From Candidatus Omnitrophota bacterium (GTDB lineage: Bacteria > Omnitrophota > Gorgyraeia > B26-G9), in the NCBI GenBank assembly GCA_016213925.1, contig JACQZH010000056.1, positions 1 through 44,409 of the forward strand: DNA of 44,409 nucleotides. The letters run 5' to 3'. The notes beneath the pieces were generated by a model, which was not told the origin of the DNA, made no database searches, and saw only the letters and a list, made by a program, of their open reading frames with translations. This document shows, one piece after another, positions 32,940 to 41,514 of the stretch; the first letter of the stretch is position 1, and every line of letters starts with the position of its first letter. Both the position numbers and the translations under genes were made by a program.

Positions 32940-32972
32940 ACCGCTATTCCACCTGCGCGGTGGAATAGCGGT
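32940..32972. repeat. hairpin element, copy 3, inverted
   Basis: A perfect 14-bp stem (ACCGCTATTCCACC with GGTGGAATAGCGGT) and a TGCGC loop, 2 bp after the SEC-C stop. The loop is the reverse complement of the loop at 28872, showing opposite orientation. No T-tract follows. Confidence 0.75.
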
Positions 32973-33027
32973 GCAATGGAAAATGGATTAGTGCTTATGA
33001 GGGGAAAGGGTTTTTACAGGAGGATGC

Positions 33028-33873
33028 ATGGAAACAAAAATAGCGGTATTTCAGGGTAACCGGATTAGGAAGACTATTTATAGCGATGAGTGGTGGTTTT
33101 CGGTGGTGGATGTGGTTGATATCCTTACCGATAGCGCGAATCCGCGGGATTATTGGTATAAGATGAAGATTAGGGATAAAGAAGAATCGGGAGTTGAACT
33201 GTCGACAATTTGTCGACAGTTGAAATTATCCGCGCCTGATGGCAAATTACGCGAAACTGACTGCGCCAATACAGAAGGAATGTTCCGGATTATCCAGTCT
33301 ATTCCATCCCCAAAAGCCGAACCGTTAAAACGCTGGCTGGCGAAAGTTGGGTATGAGCGGGTAAAAGAAGTGGAAAATCCGGAACTATCTATGGAGCGTA
33401 TGCGGTTGATTTATGAACAGAAAGGCTATCCGAAAGAATGGATAGATAAGCGCGTACGCGGTATTGCGGTACGGCAGGATTTGACCAAAGAATGGGATGT
33501 CCGGGGAGCGCGATCGGATATTGATTATGCTATTCTTACTAATGACATTATGGAAGGAACGTTTGGCCTTAAAGTTGAGGATTATAAAAAGTTGAAACGA
33601 TTAAAAAGGGAAAATTTACGTGATCACAGGAACGATATTGAGCTTATCTTGACGATGCTTGGCGAAGCGGCTACGACAAAAATAACGCATGACCGGGATA
33701 CAAAAGAGTTTCATGGCTTGCGAAAAGATGCCAAAGATGGCGGGGCGGTTGCTGGCAGAACAAGGAAAGATATTAAATTGCAATCCGGCACGCCGGTAAT
33801 TTCAGCGGGTAATTTTTTAGAGATTGGTAAGAATAAGCAGAAGAAGCAATTGAAAAAATTGAAGCGGAACTGA
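33028..33873 (+). CDS. BRO-N domain protein, phage antirepressor type, copy 1
   Basis: 281 residues. The BRO-N domain spans about 1-120: METKIAVFQGNRIRKTIY, EWWFSVVDVVDILTDSANPRDYWYKMK, TDCANTEGMFRIIQSIPSPKAEPLKRWLA. The C-terminal part has RGIAVRQDLTKEWDVRGA and LKRENLRDHRNDIELILTMLGEAAT, typical of the long bacterial BRO/DinD-like group, which is found in phages and islands. It has AGGAGG before the ATG. A paralogue inside the cas operon (41514) is clearly similar over the full length, and a third, broken copy starts at 40205. A 25-bp palindrome lies inside the gene. It stands upstream of the cas operon in the same direction. Confidence 0.9.
   Translation: METKIAVFQGNRIRKTIYSDEWWFSVVDVVDILTDSANPRDYWYKMKIRDKEESGVELSTICRQLKLSAPDGKLRETDCANTEGMFRIIQSIPSPKAEPLKRWLAKVGYERVKEVENPELSMERMRLIYEQKGYPKEWIDKRVRGIAVRQDLTKEWDVRGARSDIDYAILTNDIMEGTFGLKVEDYKKLKRLKRENLRDHRNDIELILTMLGEAATTKITHDRDTKEFHGLRKDAKDGGAVAGRTRKDIKLQSGTPVISAGNFLEIGKNKQKKQLKKLKRN
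33197..33221. repeat. palindrome inside bro copy 1
   Basis: 12-bp perfect arms around the central T at 33209, containing two GTCGAC sites. It codes for L-S-T-I-C-R-Q-L in the BRO-N domain. The paralogue at 41686 has a 15-bp version. Confidence 0.9.
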
Positions 33874-33911
33874 GTAAGAATATAAGGGGGAGTTGATTTT
33901 AAAAACTGATG

Positions 33912-34061
33912 ATGAAATATTACGCGCATAGTTTAAAAGGCAGGCCGAAAGAAGAATGGCAACTTCTTGAAACGCATTTAAGAAATGTTGCGAAATTAGC
34001 AAAGCAGTTTGCGGAATCTTTTGGTGCGGGGGAGTGGGGAACAAATGGATTTTTATGCTGA
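33912..34061 (+). pseudogene. cas3 5'-end relic fused to the start of the intact cas3
   Basis: A 49-codon frame starting MKYYAHSLKGRPKEEWQLLE, then THLRNVAKLAKQFAESFGAGEWG, ends in a stop at 34061. This is the HD-domain N-terminus of a type I-C Cas3 different from the one that follows. The intact cas3 begins at 34045, inside this frame and in another register. It looks like the stub of a replaced gene. Confidence 0.8.
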
Positions 34062-36249
34062 TGGAAACAAGAGTCAGAAGCTGATGACGCATATTGATGG
34101 CGTTAGGAATAATGCATCTGTATTTTCCAAAGAATTTGGGTGTGAAGCTTGGGGCGCATTAATAGGGGACTGGCATGACTTGGGAAAGTTCATGGAGAAG
34201 TTCCAGCGATATATGCTTGAAGATGAACAACGTATTGAGCATGCAGTTGTGGGTGGCCGGTATGCAACAGATAAATTTGATGACCCTCTTCGTAAATTGG
34301 CCTTACAGCTTACAATTACTTGTCATCATACCGGATTGCAAAATAGCGAAGCTCTCAGGAAACGATTAGTTAGTGCGGCACAATTAGTGCGCGACGCTAT
34401 CAAAAATGTCCCTGATGATTTGTTAAACAGAAAACTTCCTGAATGGCCTGAGTGGCTGATTCCTCCAGATCGTACCGCTAAAAAAAGTAAAATAGATGGG
34501 TGGAAGAGAAGCTTGGGATTTTGGATACGAATGCTTCATTCCTGTCTGGTTGATGCTGATTGGCTTGATGCTGAAAAACGGGATTTAGATGCACCAAAAA
34601 GACCGGATTTTCCTTCAATAGATAAGCTTAGAGACGAACTGGATGGATATATTGATAGGAAAGTTTATGATGCGAAAAAAAATAATTGGACGCAAGTCAA
34701 TGCTCAAAGAAAAAATGTGCTGGATGCTTGTCGAGAGTCTGCAATAACCAACGCAGGATATTTTTCATTAACGGTTCCAACAGGGGGAGGAAAAACTCTT
34801 TCAGGAATGTCCTTTGCTTTAAATCATGCTGTAGCAAATAAGATGAAACGTGTGATTGTTGTTATTCCGTATACAAGTATTATTGAACAAAATGCATCCG
34901 TTTACGCGGAGGTTTTCGGGCGCGAGAATGTAATTGAGCATCACTCAAATATTGATCCCGAAAAAGACACAGAAAAAAATAGGCTCGCATCAGATAATTG
35001 GGATGCGCCTATCATTGTCACAACGAATGTTCAGTTTTTTGAATCATTGTACGCAAATAAAAATTCCAAACTTCGAAAACTTCATAATATTTCCAAAAGT
35101 GTCATTATTTTGGACGAAGTGCAATCACTTCCACCTGAACTGCTGTATCCAATATTAGATGCAATAAGGGAATTGAGAGAACATTACGGTTGTTCAGTAG
35201 TCCTTTCGACAGCAACTCAGCCATCTTTAAAAAAACGTAAATCATTTATGTGCGGATTGGATACGGTGAAAGAAATTATTCCTGCCTCAGTGAAGTTGTC
35301 GCGAGATTTAGCTCTTGTGAACATTGAATGGGAAACGGGTAAAGTAATGGAGTATTCAGATATTTCGGAACGTATCTTAAAAGAAAATATGCAACGTGTT
35401 TTGATAGTTACACATAAACGTAAGGATGCCCGAGTGCTTGCTGGCTTGCTACCTGAGGGTACTTATCATCTTTCGGCATCAATGTGCCCTTTGCACCGAA
35501 AAGATATTCTTAAAAAAGTAAAAGAGTTGTTGGAAAATAAATCTTCAACTGTTCGTTTAGTAAGTACTCAATTAATTGAGGCAGGCGTTGATATTGACTT
35601 TCCTGTAGTTTTCAGGGCCTTAGCCGGTCTAGATAGTATTTCACAGACAGCAGGGCGATGTAACCGTGAAGGCAACGATGTTAATGGAGGTCGTCTAATT
35701 GTCTTTCGCGCGCCAACAGAACCTCCGGCTGGAGTTTTGCGCTTAGGAAAGGGTATTACGGAAAGTTTACTTAATTCCAGTGAATCCGACGGTGTTTTGC
35801 GGGGGAACAATGGTTCTATAGATTTAACATCCCCCGTAATTTATAATACATACTTTCGCCTGTTTTATTCTGGTGTTCAACTGGATGGGGCAGGGGTTCA
35901 AAATGCCCGCGCAAGTCTGGATTTCCCTGAAGTCGCAAGGCGTTTCCGTATGATTGACAGCGCTACATATCCCGTCGTTGTTCCTTACAAAGATGCATAT
36001 AGCAAACTGGAGATTGTCCGTGATAAATTCAAACCATCGCGGGATGACTTCAGATCACTTCAACCATTTATTGTTCAAATATATTCTCAGGAGTTTCAGG
36101 CGCTGAATAACGTAGGCGCACTTGGATTTATACATGAGAAAGCGTTCTGGCATCTATCGCCACCATATGAACGGCTTTATGATGAACGATTTGGGTTGGA
36201 TGTGTCTGAAGAAAATCTTTTTCCTGATTATTCAAAATTCAATGTTTAA
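34045..36249 (+). CDS. cas3: CRISPR-associated helicase-nuclease Cas3 (type I-C)
   Basis: 734 residues from the ATG at 34045; an in-frame ATG at 34009 would add 12 residues read from the relic of another cas3. The N-terminal HD nuclease has His16, then DWHDLGK with His44-Asp45. The helicase has Walker A PTGGGKT at 245-251, ILDEVQSLP with Asp357-Glu358 (DEVQ in place of DEAH), LSTATQP, and in the C-terminal half TQLIEAGVDIDFP and QTAGRCNREG. Cas3 is recruited by Cascade to degrade target DNA. It is the first gene of cas3-cas5c-cas8c-cas7c. All catalytic motifs I looked for are present. Confidence 0.95.
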   Translation: MDFYADGNKSQKLMTHIDGVRNNASVFSKEFGCEAWGALIGDWHDLGKFMEKFQRYMLEDEQRIEHAVVGGRYATDKFDDPLRKLALQLTITCHHTGLQNSEALRKRLVSAAQLVRDAIKNVPDDLLNRKLPEWPEWLIPPDRTAKKSKIDGWKRSLGFWIRMLHSCLVDADWLDAEKRDLDAPKRPDFPSIDKLRDELDGYIDRKVYDAKKNNWTQVNAQRKNVLDACRESAITNAGYFSLTVPTGGGKTLSGMSFALNHAVANKMKRVIVVIPYTSIIEQNASVYAEVFGRENVIEHHSNIDPEKDTEKNRLASDNWDAPIIVTTNVQFFESLYANKNSKLRKLHNISKSVIILDEVQSLPPELLYPILDAIRELREHYGCSVVLSTATQPSLKKRKSFMCGLDTVKEIIPASVKLSRDLALVNIEWETGKVMEYSDISERILKENMQRVLIVTHKRKDARVLAGLLPEGTYHLSASMCPLHRKDILKKVKELLENKSSTVRLVSTQLIEAGVDIDFPVVFRALAGLDSISQTAGRCNREGNDVNGGRLIVFRAPTEPPAGVLRLGKGITESLLNSSESDGVLRGNNGSIDLTSPVIYNTYFRLFYSGVQLDGAGVQNARASLDFPEVARRFRMIDSATYPVVVPYKDAYSKLEIVRDKFKPSRDDFRSLQPFIVQIYSQEFQALNNVGALGFIHEKAFWHLSPPYERLYDERFGLDVSEENLFPDYSKFNV

Positions 36250-36267
36250 GACTAAAAAGGAGGAACT

Positions 36268-37035
36268 ATGAAAAAAAAGAGAGGCCCGACATTAAGCCTT
36301 CGGGCAAAAGGCCCGCTGGCCATATTTACGCGGCCTGAACTTAAAACAGAACGGGTGAGTTATGAGATTCCAACCCCTTCAGCTGTTCGTGGAATATTTG
36401 AAGCTATTTGCTGGAAACCCGCCATTCAATGGCATGTGGAGAGTATCTATGTATTTAATGAAATATCCTTTACTGCGATGAAGCGGAATGAATTGACTTG
36501 TAAATCTGTTCAGCCTGTGCAATCCCAGTTAGATGGAGGAAATTATATTTACGAAAATTCAATAGAAGTTGATAGGGTAACGAAGAGAGAAGAGAAAGGG
36601 AAGTGGAAATATGATACCCCAAACAGAGCGCAACGAAATACGGTTGCTTTGCGAAATGTGGATTATCAGTTTGAGGCTTTTTTTACGCTTACCGAGAGGG
36701 CTGGGCCAGAGGACAATATTTTTAAATTTATTGACATGTTTTCGCGTCGGTTAGAAAAAGGCCAGCATTTTCATCAGCCCTATTTCGGGTGCAGGGAGTG
36801 TATTGCTGAAATTCTTCCTCCTGTAAAAAATCCGAAAGAACATGCCATCCATTTATCTAAAGAATTTGGAATTATGCTTTGGGATATTGAGTTTAGAACT
36901 GGCGGAGAAGGACAAAACACGGCATTGTTTTTTGATGCAAGTCGAGAAAATGGAATGATAAACGGAAAAATTAAAATCCCATTATATCCAATCGGCCGAG
37001 AGGAGGTGTCGTATGATATTGAAAGCGCTTTATGA
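36268..37035 (+). CDS. cas5c: Cas5c, pre-crRNA processing endonuclease
   Basis: 255 residues. It begins with LSLRAKGPLAIFTRPELKTERVSYEIPTPSAVRGIFEAI, the RAMP fold start of the Cas5 group. It continues with QRNTVALRNVDYQFEAFF and the LEKGQHFHQPYFGCREC segment typical of the type I-C form. In type I-C this protein replaces Cas6: it cuts the repeat hairpin and stays on the crRNA 5' handle. AGGAGGAACT precedes the ATG, and the gene overlaps cas8c by 23 bp, which points to coupled translation. Confidence 0.93.
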   Translation: MKKKRGPTLSLRAKGPLAIFTRPELKTERVSYEIPTPSAVRGIFEAICWKPAIQWHVESIYVFNEISFTAMKRNELTCKSVQPVQSQLDGGNYIYENSIEVDRVTKREEKGKWKYDTPNRAQRNTVALRNVDYQFEAFFTLTERAGPEDNIFKFIDMFSRRLEKGQHFHQPYFGCRECIAEILPPVKNPKEHAIHLSKEFGIMLWDIEFRTGGEGQNTALFFDASRENGMINGKIKIPLYPIGREEVSYDIESAL

Positions 37036-39013
37036 TTTAGCGATACGAGAAGAACTTGTTCCTGATCCTGATTTTGAAATTAAGCCGGTTTCGTGGGTTG
37101 TCAGAGTGGGTGATAGAGGGCGCTTTTTGGGTATTGAACCGTTGAAACAGGCAGAAAAGATTCCTGAAGGGTCAAAGAAAAAACCAAAAATGTTAGGAAA
37201 GCAGATGATTGTTCCTTATCAAGGATCTCGTACTTCAGGTGACCGTGCATTTTTCTTGGTTGATAAGTCTGAATATACATTAGGTCTTGACCCAAAAGGT
37301 GAACGCGAAACTGATAAATTATATTCTCGATTAAAAATGTTTAATGATCAAGTAGAGCAGTGTTGGCAGACTACAAATCATTCTGCGGTGCAAGCCATTT
37401 TCCTTTTTCTGGATTCTCTTCTAAAGAAAAAGCAAGAGGTTATTCTGCCTGATGGTTGTTTGACAAACGATTTGTTCGCCTTTTCCTATTCTCTTGATAT
37501 TTACCGAGTTCACGAGTTGGAAGAAGTTAAAAAATATTGGAAAGGAGTATGTTCTAAAACCATTAAAGATGAGTGTAATGGAAAAATTTGTTTAATTACA
37601 GGGCATAAATCACTCATAGCCGACAAAATACCATTGTTGAAAAATGTGCCAGGCGGAAGTACCAGTGGGGTTTCTCTAGTCTCATATAATTCATCAGCTT
37701 TTGAAAGTTATGGATGGGAGGAGAAAACAAATTTACCGGTTGCCAATGCTGCAATTTCTTCAGATGGTGCACTTTTATCCATGAAAGCTCTGAACCGTCT
37801 TTTGCATCCCAATCCACCCGATCCGCAGGATCCGAATCAGACTTTATCAAAGCAAAATGTACATTTAAGTTCAGATACAGTGGTTTGTTATTGGACGCGG
37901 AACAAAAGTGCGTTGTCCGATTCTTTTGGTTTAGCTATTGAGGTGGATGAAGAGAAGGTAGAGGCGAAACCGGCGCAGGTTGCGGAGATGTATAAAAGCC
38001 TCTGGAAAGGTATTCCTTATGAACTGGATAAGCCGGATGAATTCTACTCGTTGGTTTTGTCTGGTGGACAGGGACGGGCGACCGTACGGGATTGGATAGA
38101 GTCGAATACACAGCATGTGGTGGATAGTCTGGCACAATATTTTGCAGACTTGAGAATTGAGCGCTGTTGCCCAGCTCCTAAAAAAGGGAAACATCCTGAA
38201 AGTTTTTCGCTGCCTTTATTGCTTGAGTCGCTTGCTGATCCGAAAGACCGCCGGAAAGAAGGTATCCCCTCTGCGATTGGCGCACAATTTTATCGGGCAT
38301 CGCTTGATAAAAAACTATTGTTTCCACAACCGGCATTTAGCCGGGCAATTTTGCGTTATAGAGCTGAATTGGGGAAGGAGAGGGACGAGAGCAAGGGCTG
38401 GTTTGTAAAGAATTGGAACGATGCCAGAGCGGCGATTATTAAGGCATATCTCAATCGAAAATATCGGAAAGAATTAACACAAAAGGAGGTGCAAGAAAAA
38501 ATGAATCCAAACTGTACAGATAAAGGATATTTACTCGGACAGCTTATGTCTGTGTTGGAGAAATTACAGACAGAGGCTTTGGGAAATGTTAATGCGAGTA
38601 TTATTGATCGTTGTTTTGCTGGGGCATCTGCGTCTCCCAAGAGCGTATTTGGAAGTTTGCTTAGAAATGCACGACATCATGCCCGTAAGGCTAAAGATGA
38701 ATCAAAAAACAAAGGGCAAATATTTAATTTGGAGCGGTTAATTGATCAAATTTGCAGCCAGTTTGATGTTTCTTTGAAGAAGACAGAAGATCCAAAAGTT
38801 GTCTATGAAAATGGCTTTCCTGCGTATCTTTCCCAAGAGCAACAGGGAATGTTTGTTTTGGGTTACCATCAAATGCGCAAATGGTTGTGGATGACACGCG
38901 AAGAGCGGGATATCTGGAACGGAGAATATTCCGATGCTTCCAGGGCATATTTGTGGGAAAAGAAGGAAAATAATTTAGAAACGTCAACTGAAGAAAAAGG
39001 AGAAAACCAATGA
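37013..39013 (+). CDS. cas8c: Cas8c, large subunit of the type I-C Cascade
   Basis: 666 residues, somewhat longer than many Csd1 proteins. The N-terminus (MILKALYDLAIREELVPDPDFEIKPVSWVV) and the segment GSRTSGDRAFFLVDKSEYTLGLDP are characteristic. The C-terminus has YLSQEQQGMFVLGYHQMRKWLW. Cas8c recognises the PAM and helps unwind target DNA; an internal start in known systems gives the small subunit Cas11c. A possible internal site is the ATG near 38500, 10 nt after AAAGGAGG at about 38483-38490, which fits the expected position for Cas11c; this is inference. The stop overlaps the cas7c start (ATGA). Confidence 0.93.
   Translation: MILKALYDLAIREELVPDPDFEIKPVSWVVRVGDRGRFLGIEPLKQAEKIPEGSKKKPKMLGKQMIVPYQGSRTSGDRAFFLVDKSEYTLGLDPKGERETDKLYSRLKMFNDQVEQCWQTTNHSAVQAIFLFLDSLLKKKQEVILPDGCLTNDLFAFSYSLDIYRVHELEEVKKYWKGVCSKTIKDECNGKICLITGHKSLIADKIPLLKNVPGGSTSGVSLVSYNSSAFESYGWEEKTNLPVANAAISSDGALLSMKALNRLLHPNPPDPQDPNQTLSKQNVHLSSDTVVCYWTRNKSALSDSFGLAIEVDEEKVEAKPAQVAEMYKSLWKGIPYELDKPDEFYSLVLSGGQGRATVRDWIESNTQHVVDSLAQYFADLRIERCCPAPKKGKHPESFSLPLLLESLADPKDRRKEGIPSAIGAQFYRASLDKKLLFPQPAFSRAILRYRAELGKERDESKGWFVKNWNDARAAIIKAYLNRKYRKELTQKEVQEKMNPNCTDKGYLLGQLMSVLEKLQTEALGNVNASIIDRCFAGASASPKSVFGSLLRNARHHARKAKDESKNKGQIFNLERLIDQICSQFDVSLKKTEDPKVVYENGFPAYLSQEQQGMFVLGYHQMRKWLWMTREERDIWNGEYSDASRAYLWEKKENNLETSTEEKGENQ
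38500..39013 (+). CDS. cas11c: possible internally initiated Cas11c small subunit
   Basis: In frame within cas8c. AAAGGAGG (38483-38490) stands about 9 nt before the ATG at 38500, an unusually good ribosome-binding site in the middle of a gene. The product would start MNPNCTDKGYLLGQLMSVLE and have about 170 residues, mostly helical. Type I-C systems are known to make the small subunit from an internal start in the 3' part of cas8c. The position and the ribosome-binding site fit; expression is not shown. Confidence 0.6.
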
Positions 39014-40164
39014 GCGAAGCTATAAAAAATCGTTATGAATTTGTCTATTTGTTTGATGTAAGTAAAGGAAATCCTAATGGGGACCCAGATGCAGGGAATG
39101 CTCCTCGTCAGGACTATGAAACGGGGAAGGGCTTAGTTACGGATGTATGCTTGAAACGGAAGATTAGAAACTATGTTGATATCACAAAAAACAACCAGGC
39201 TCCTTATGAAATTCATGTGAGAGAAGGAGCTTTTCTTTCCGAACACCATAAACGCGCGCATTTGGCGATTGAAAATGAAACAATACAAATGATTGTTCCT
39301 GATGATTTGGTAGCTGAGTTTAAAGCATTTGAATCATATCCTGATGGAATCGTTTTTTCTGATAAAGGCGATCAGCCCTGTTTGATCTTGTCTTTATCTG
39401 CGCTGGAAGAAATAGAGAAAAAGGCAAAAGACTTGAAAGAGAAAAGTAAAAAGGCAGATGCCGAAAATAATAAGCTTATATCTTCCGCCGCGAAAGCAAA
39501 GCTTCGCGAACTGTTCATTGATTCAAAAGAGAAAAAAGCGGCACAGTGGATGTGCAAAAACTTTTTTGATGTTCGTACATTTGGGGCAGTTATGTCTACC
39601 GGCGATATGCGATGCGGCCAGATTAGAGGGCCTGTCCAATTTGGATTTGCGGAAAGCATTGATCCAATTGTGGGGAAAGAAATACCAATGTCGAGAACCG
39701 CTGCGGTAAGTGTAGATGACCCTGATCAAAAAGGGTTGGGGGCGCGGAAATCGATTGTTCCTTATGGGTTGTATCGGGTTCATGGATATATTTCTGCACA
39801 TCTGGCCGGTCAAACTAACTTTTCAGAGGATGATTTGAAAATGCTGTGGTCTGCGCTGATGAATATGTTTGATCAAGATCCCGCTGCCGCTCGGACAGGG
39901 ATGCACGCTCAGAAGTTGATTGTTTTTAAACATGAAGGAACAGACAAAGATCCAAAACAGAAAGCACAACAGGCGATGCTTGGGTGTGCTCCTGCGCGTA
40001 AACTTTTTGATCTTGTTAAAGTAGAGCGTTCTGAAAAAAAAGGTGATGAAAAGGAATGTTCTGAAATGCCAGCGCGCTCATTTGAGGACTACACAAAAAT
40101 TGATTTCGCCAATATAAAAACTAAGGCAGAAGCGTTGGGTGTTAAAGCAATTGAAATACTTTAG
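39010..40164 (+). CDS. cas7c: Cas7c, backbone subunit of the type I-C Cascade
   Basis: 384 residues, longer than the usual 280-320 because of a Lys/Glu-rich helical insert at about 135-180 (EEIEKKAKDLKEKSKKADAE). The start NRYEFVYLFDVSKGNPNGDPDAGNAPRQD is diagnostic of the Csd2 group. Later come GDMRCGQIRGPVQFGFAESIDPI and the GLYRVHGYISAHLA segment. Cas7c polymerises along the crRNA spacer. It is the last gene of the effector block; the reading direction continues after a relic-filled gap into cas4. Confidence 0.95.
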   Translation: MSEAIKNRYEFVYLFDVSKGNPNGDPDAGNAPRQDYETGKGLVTDVCLKRKIRNYVDITKNNQAPYEIHVREGAFLSEHHKRAHLAIENETIQMIVPDDLVAEFKAFESYPDGIVFSDKGDQPCLILSLSALEEIEKKAKDLKEKSKKADAENNKLISSAAKAKLRELFIDSKEKKAAQWMCKNFFDVRTFGAVMSTGDMRCGQIRGPVQFGFAESIDPIVGKEIPMSRTAAVSVDDPDQKGLGARKSIVPYGLYRVHGYISAHLAGQTNFSEDDLKMLWSALMNMFDQDPAAARTGMHAQKLIVFKHEGTDKDPKQKAQQAMLGCAPARKLFDLVKVERSEKKGDEKECSEMPARSFEDYTKIDFANIKTKAEALGVKAIEIL

Positions 40165-40204
40165 TTAAGGAGAAGTTGACGTGTGAAAAAAAGGAGACCA
40201 GTTA

Positions 40205-40311
40205 ATGCACCTCGATACGAAAATTGCAATTTTCAAAGGAAGAAAATCAGAAAAACCTTGCATCGCAACGAATGGTGGTTTTTAATTGCGGATGTGGATG
40301 AAGATTTGTGA
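40205..40311 (+). pseudogene. bro relic after cas7c
   Basis: It begins MHLDTKIAIFKGRK like the intact bro at 41514 (MHLETKIAIFKGRK). After a one-base deletion at about 40243-40247 the other frame continues RKTLHRNEWWFLIADV and then ends. It has a ribosome-binding site (AAGGAG) upstream. The rest of the gene is gone and replaced by AT-rich sequence with a 16-bp palindrome (40319-40334). Confidence 0.8.
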
Positions 40312-40362
40312 ATTTGAGATTTCAAATTTGAAATTTGAGATAAAAAAGCGTAAGGAGGGGAA

Positions 40363-40842
40363 ATGACGTTCGAACGGTTTGAAGATGTGCCGGTCTGGAA
40401 GGACGCAGTGAAGCTGACGGCGGCGGTATTTAAACTGACCGAGGATGGCCGGTTCCGGTTTAAAGGTGATATTGCTAACCAGATTCAACGGGCGGCTCTT
40501 TCAGTACCGAATAATATTGCCGAAGGTTTTGAGCGAGGGACTACGCAGGAGTTAATTACTTTTTTGTATTACGCTCGCGGTTCAGCCGGAGAAGTGCGTT
40601 CTATCTTCGCGGTTATGGAACAGATGCCGGTGTTTGATGATTTAAAATCTCAAATTTTAGATTTGAAAGCGCAGGCAGAAGCGATCTCGCGCCAGATTAG
40701 GGGATGGACTAATTCCTTGCAGAACAGCAAAATCTCTGGACAAAGGCATCTTAATGATAAGTCCAAGCGGATGTTCGAGCAGGGAAAAAAGCGCAAAGAA
40801 TTCGCAGAGACGCTTAAGCAATATTGGCAGCCCAAGGAGTGA
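40363..40842 (+). CDS. four-helix-bundle protein inside the cas operon
   Basis: 159 residues. The S23/IVS-type signature is clear: FEDVPVWKDAVKLTAAVFKL, FRFKGDIANQIQRAALSVPNNIAEGFERGT, FLYYARGSAGEVRSIFAVMEQM. A basic C-terminal extension (about 125-159) is unlike the copy at 2284. AAGGAGGGGAA precedes the ATG. It lies 9 bp before cas4 in the same direction and therefore would be co-transcribed with it. A role in CRISPR function is not known for this family; insertion at a bro relic is equally possible. Confidence 0.85.
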   Translation: MTFERFEDVPVWKDAVKLTAAVFKLTEDGRFRFKGDIANQIQRAALSVPNNIAEGFERGTTQELITFLYYARGSAGEVRSIFAVMEQMPVFDDLKSQILDLKAQAEAISRQIRGWTNSLQNSKISGQRHLNDKSKRMFEQGKKRKEFAETLKQYWQPKE

Positions 40843-40851
40843 TAAACGCAA

Positions 40852-41514
40852 ATGTATCTTGACGACGACTTTCTTCAGCTTTCCGCTTTACAGCATTTTG
40901 TTTTTTGCCGGCGGCAATGCGCTTTAATTCACATTGAGCAGGTATGGCAGGAAAATTTATTTACTGCCGAAGGCAGGGTTATGCATGATAATGCCCATGA
41001 AGAGCAGTTTGAGAATAAAGCCGGGGCGCGTATTGAAAGAGGAATGCCTTTGCGTTCGGAAGAGCTTGGGCTTAACGGTAAGGCGGACGTGATTGAATTT
41101 CATAAAAATGAACAAGGGCAATGGATTCCGTTTCCCGTGGAATATAAACGCGGTAAGCCGAAGAGTGATAATTGCGATAAGGTTCAGCTTTGCGCTCAAG
41201 CGCTTTGCCTTGAGGAAATGTTGAATGTTGAGATTCCAGAAGGGGCTATTTTTTACGGTAAGACGCGGCGCAGGATGAATGTAGTTTTTGACGAGCAATT
41301 ACGCGCGGTAACAAAAGATACAGCTGTGCGCTTGCATGAATTTATCAAAGAAGGAAAAACCCCAAAACCGGCTTACGCGAAAAAATGTGAAAGTTGTTCA
41401 TTGATAGATGTGTGCATGCCGAAAACATGCGGAAAAAAAACATCGGTGGCTAATTATCTTAAGGATATTATTGAAAGTTCTGAAGGCGGTCAATTAGTGA
41501 AAGGGGAAAATTAA
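40852..41514 (+). CDS. cas4: Cas4 Fe-S nuclease
   Basis: 220 residues. Cas4 trims prespacers and checks the PAM during adaptation. There is an early Cys (FCRRQCA, Cys19/Cys23) and RecB-type nuclease residues: Asp79 in GKADVIEF, then Glu97 and Lys99 in PVEYKRGKP. The C-terminal cysteines CESCSLIDVC-MPKTC (179, 182, 188, 193) can complete the Fe-S cluster. The stop codon overlaps the ATG of the bro gene (TAATG), which then precedes cas1, whereas cas4 usually abuts cas1 directly. Confidence 0.95.
   Translation: MYLDDDFLQLSALQHFVFCRRQCALIHIEQVWQENLFTAEGRVMHDNAHEEQFENKAGARIERGMPLRSEELGLNGKADVIEFHKNEQGQWIPFPVEYKRGKPKSDNCDKVQLCAQALCLEEMLNVEIPEGAIFYGKTRRRMNVVFDEQLRAVTKDTAVRLHEFIKEGKTPKPAYAKKCESCSLIDVCMPKTCGKKTSVANYLKDIIESSEGGQLVKGEN

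Noticed and set aside
32940-32972. Hairpin after the SEC-C gene as an intrinsic terminator
   Set aside because: The stem is strong but no T-tract follows, and a related copy in opposite orientation lies elsewhere; a repeat element fits better.
33028-33873. BRO copy 1 as part of a complete prophage
   Set aside because: No capsid, portal, terminase, tail, integrase or lysis gene is present in the window; only antirepressor-type genes are.
34009-34044. Earlier in-frame ATG for cas3
   Set aside because: It falls inside the relic of the other cas3, and the ATG at 34045 matches the expected start of the HD domain.
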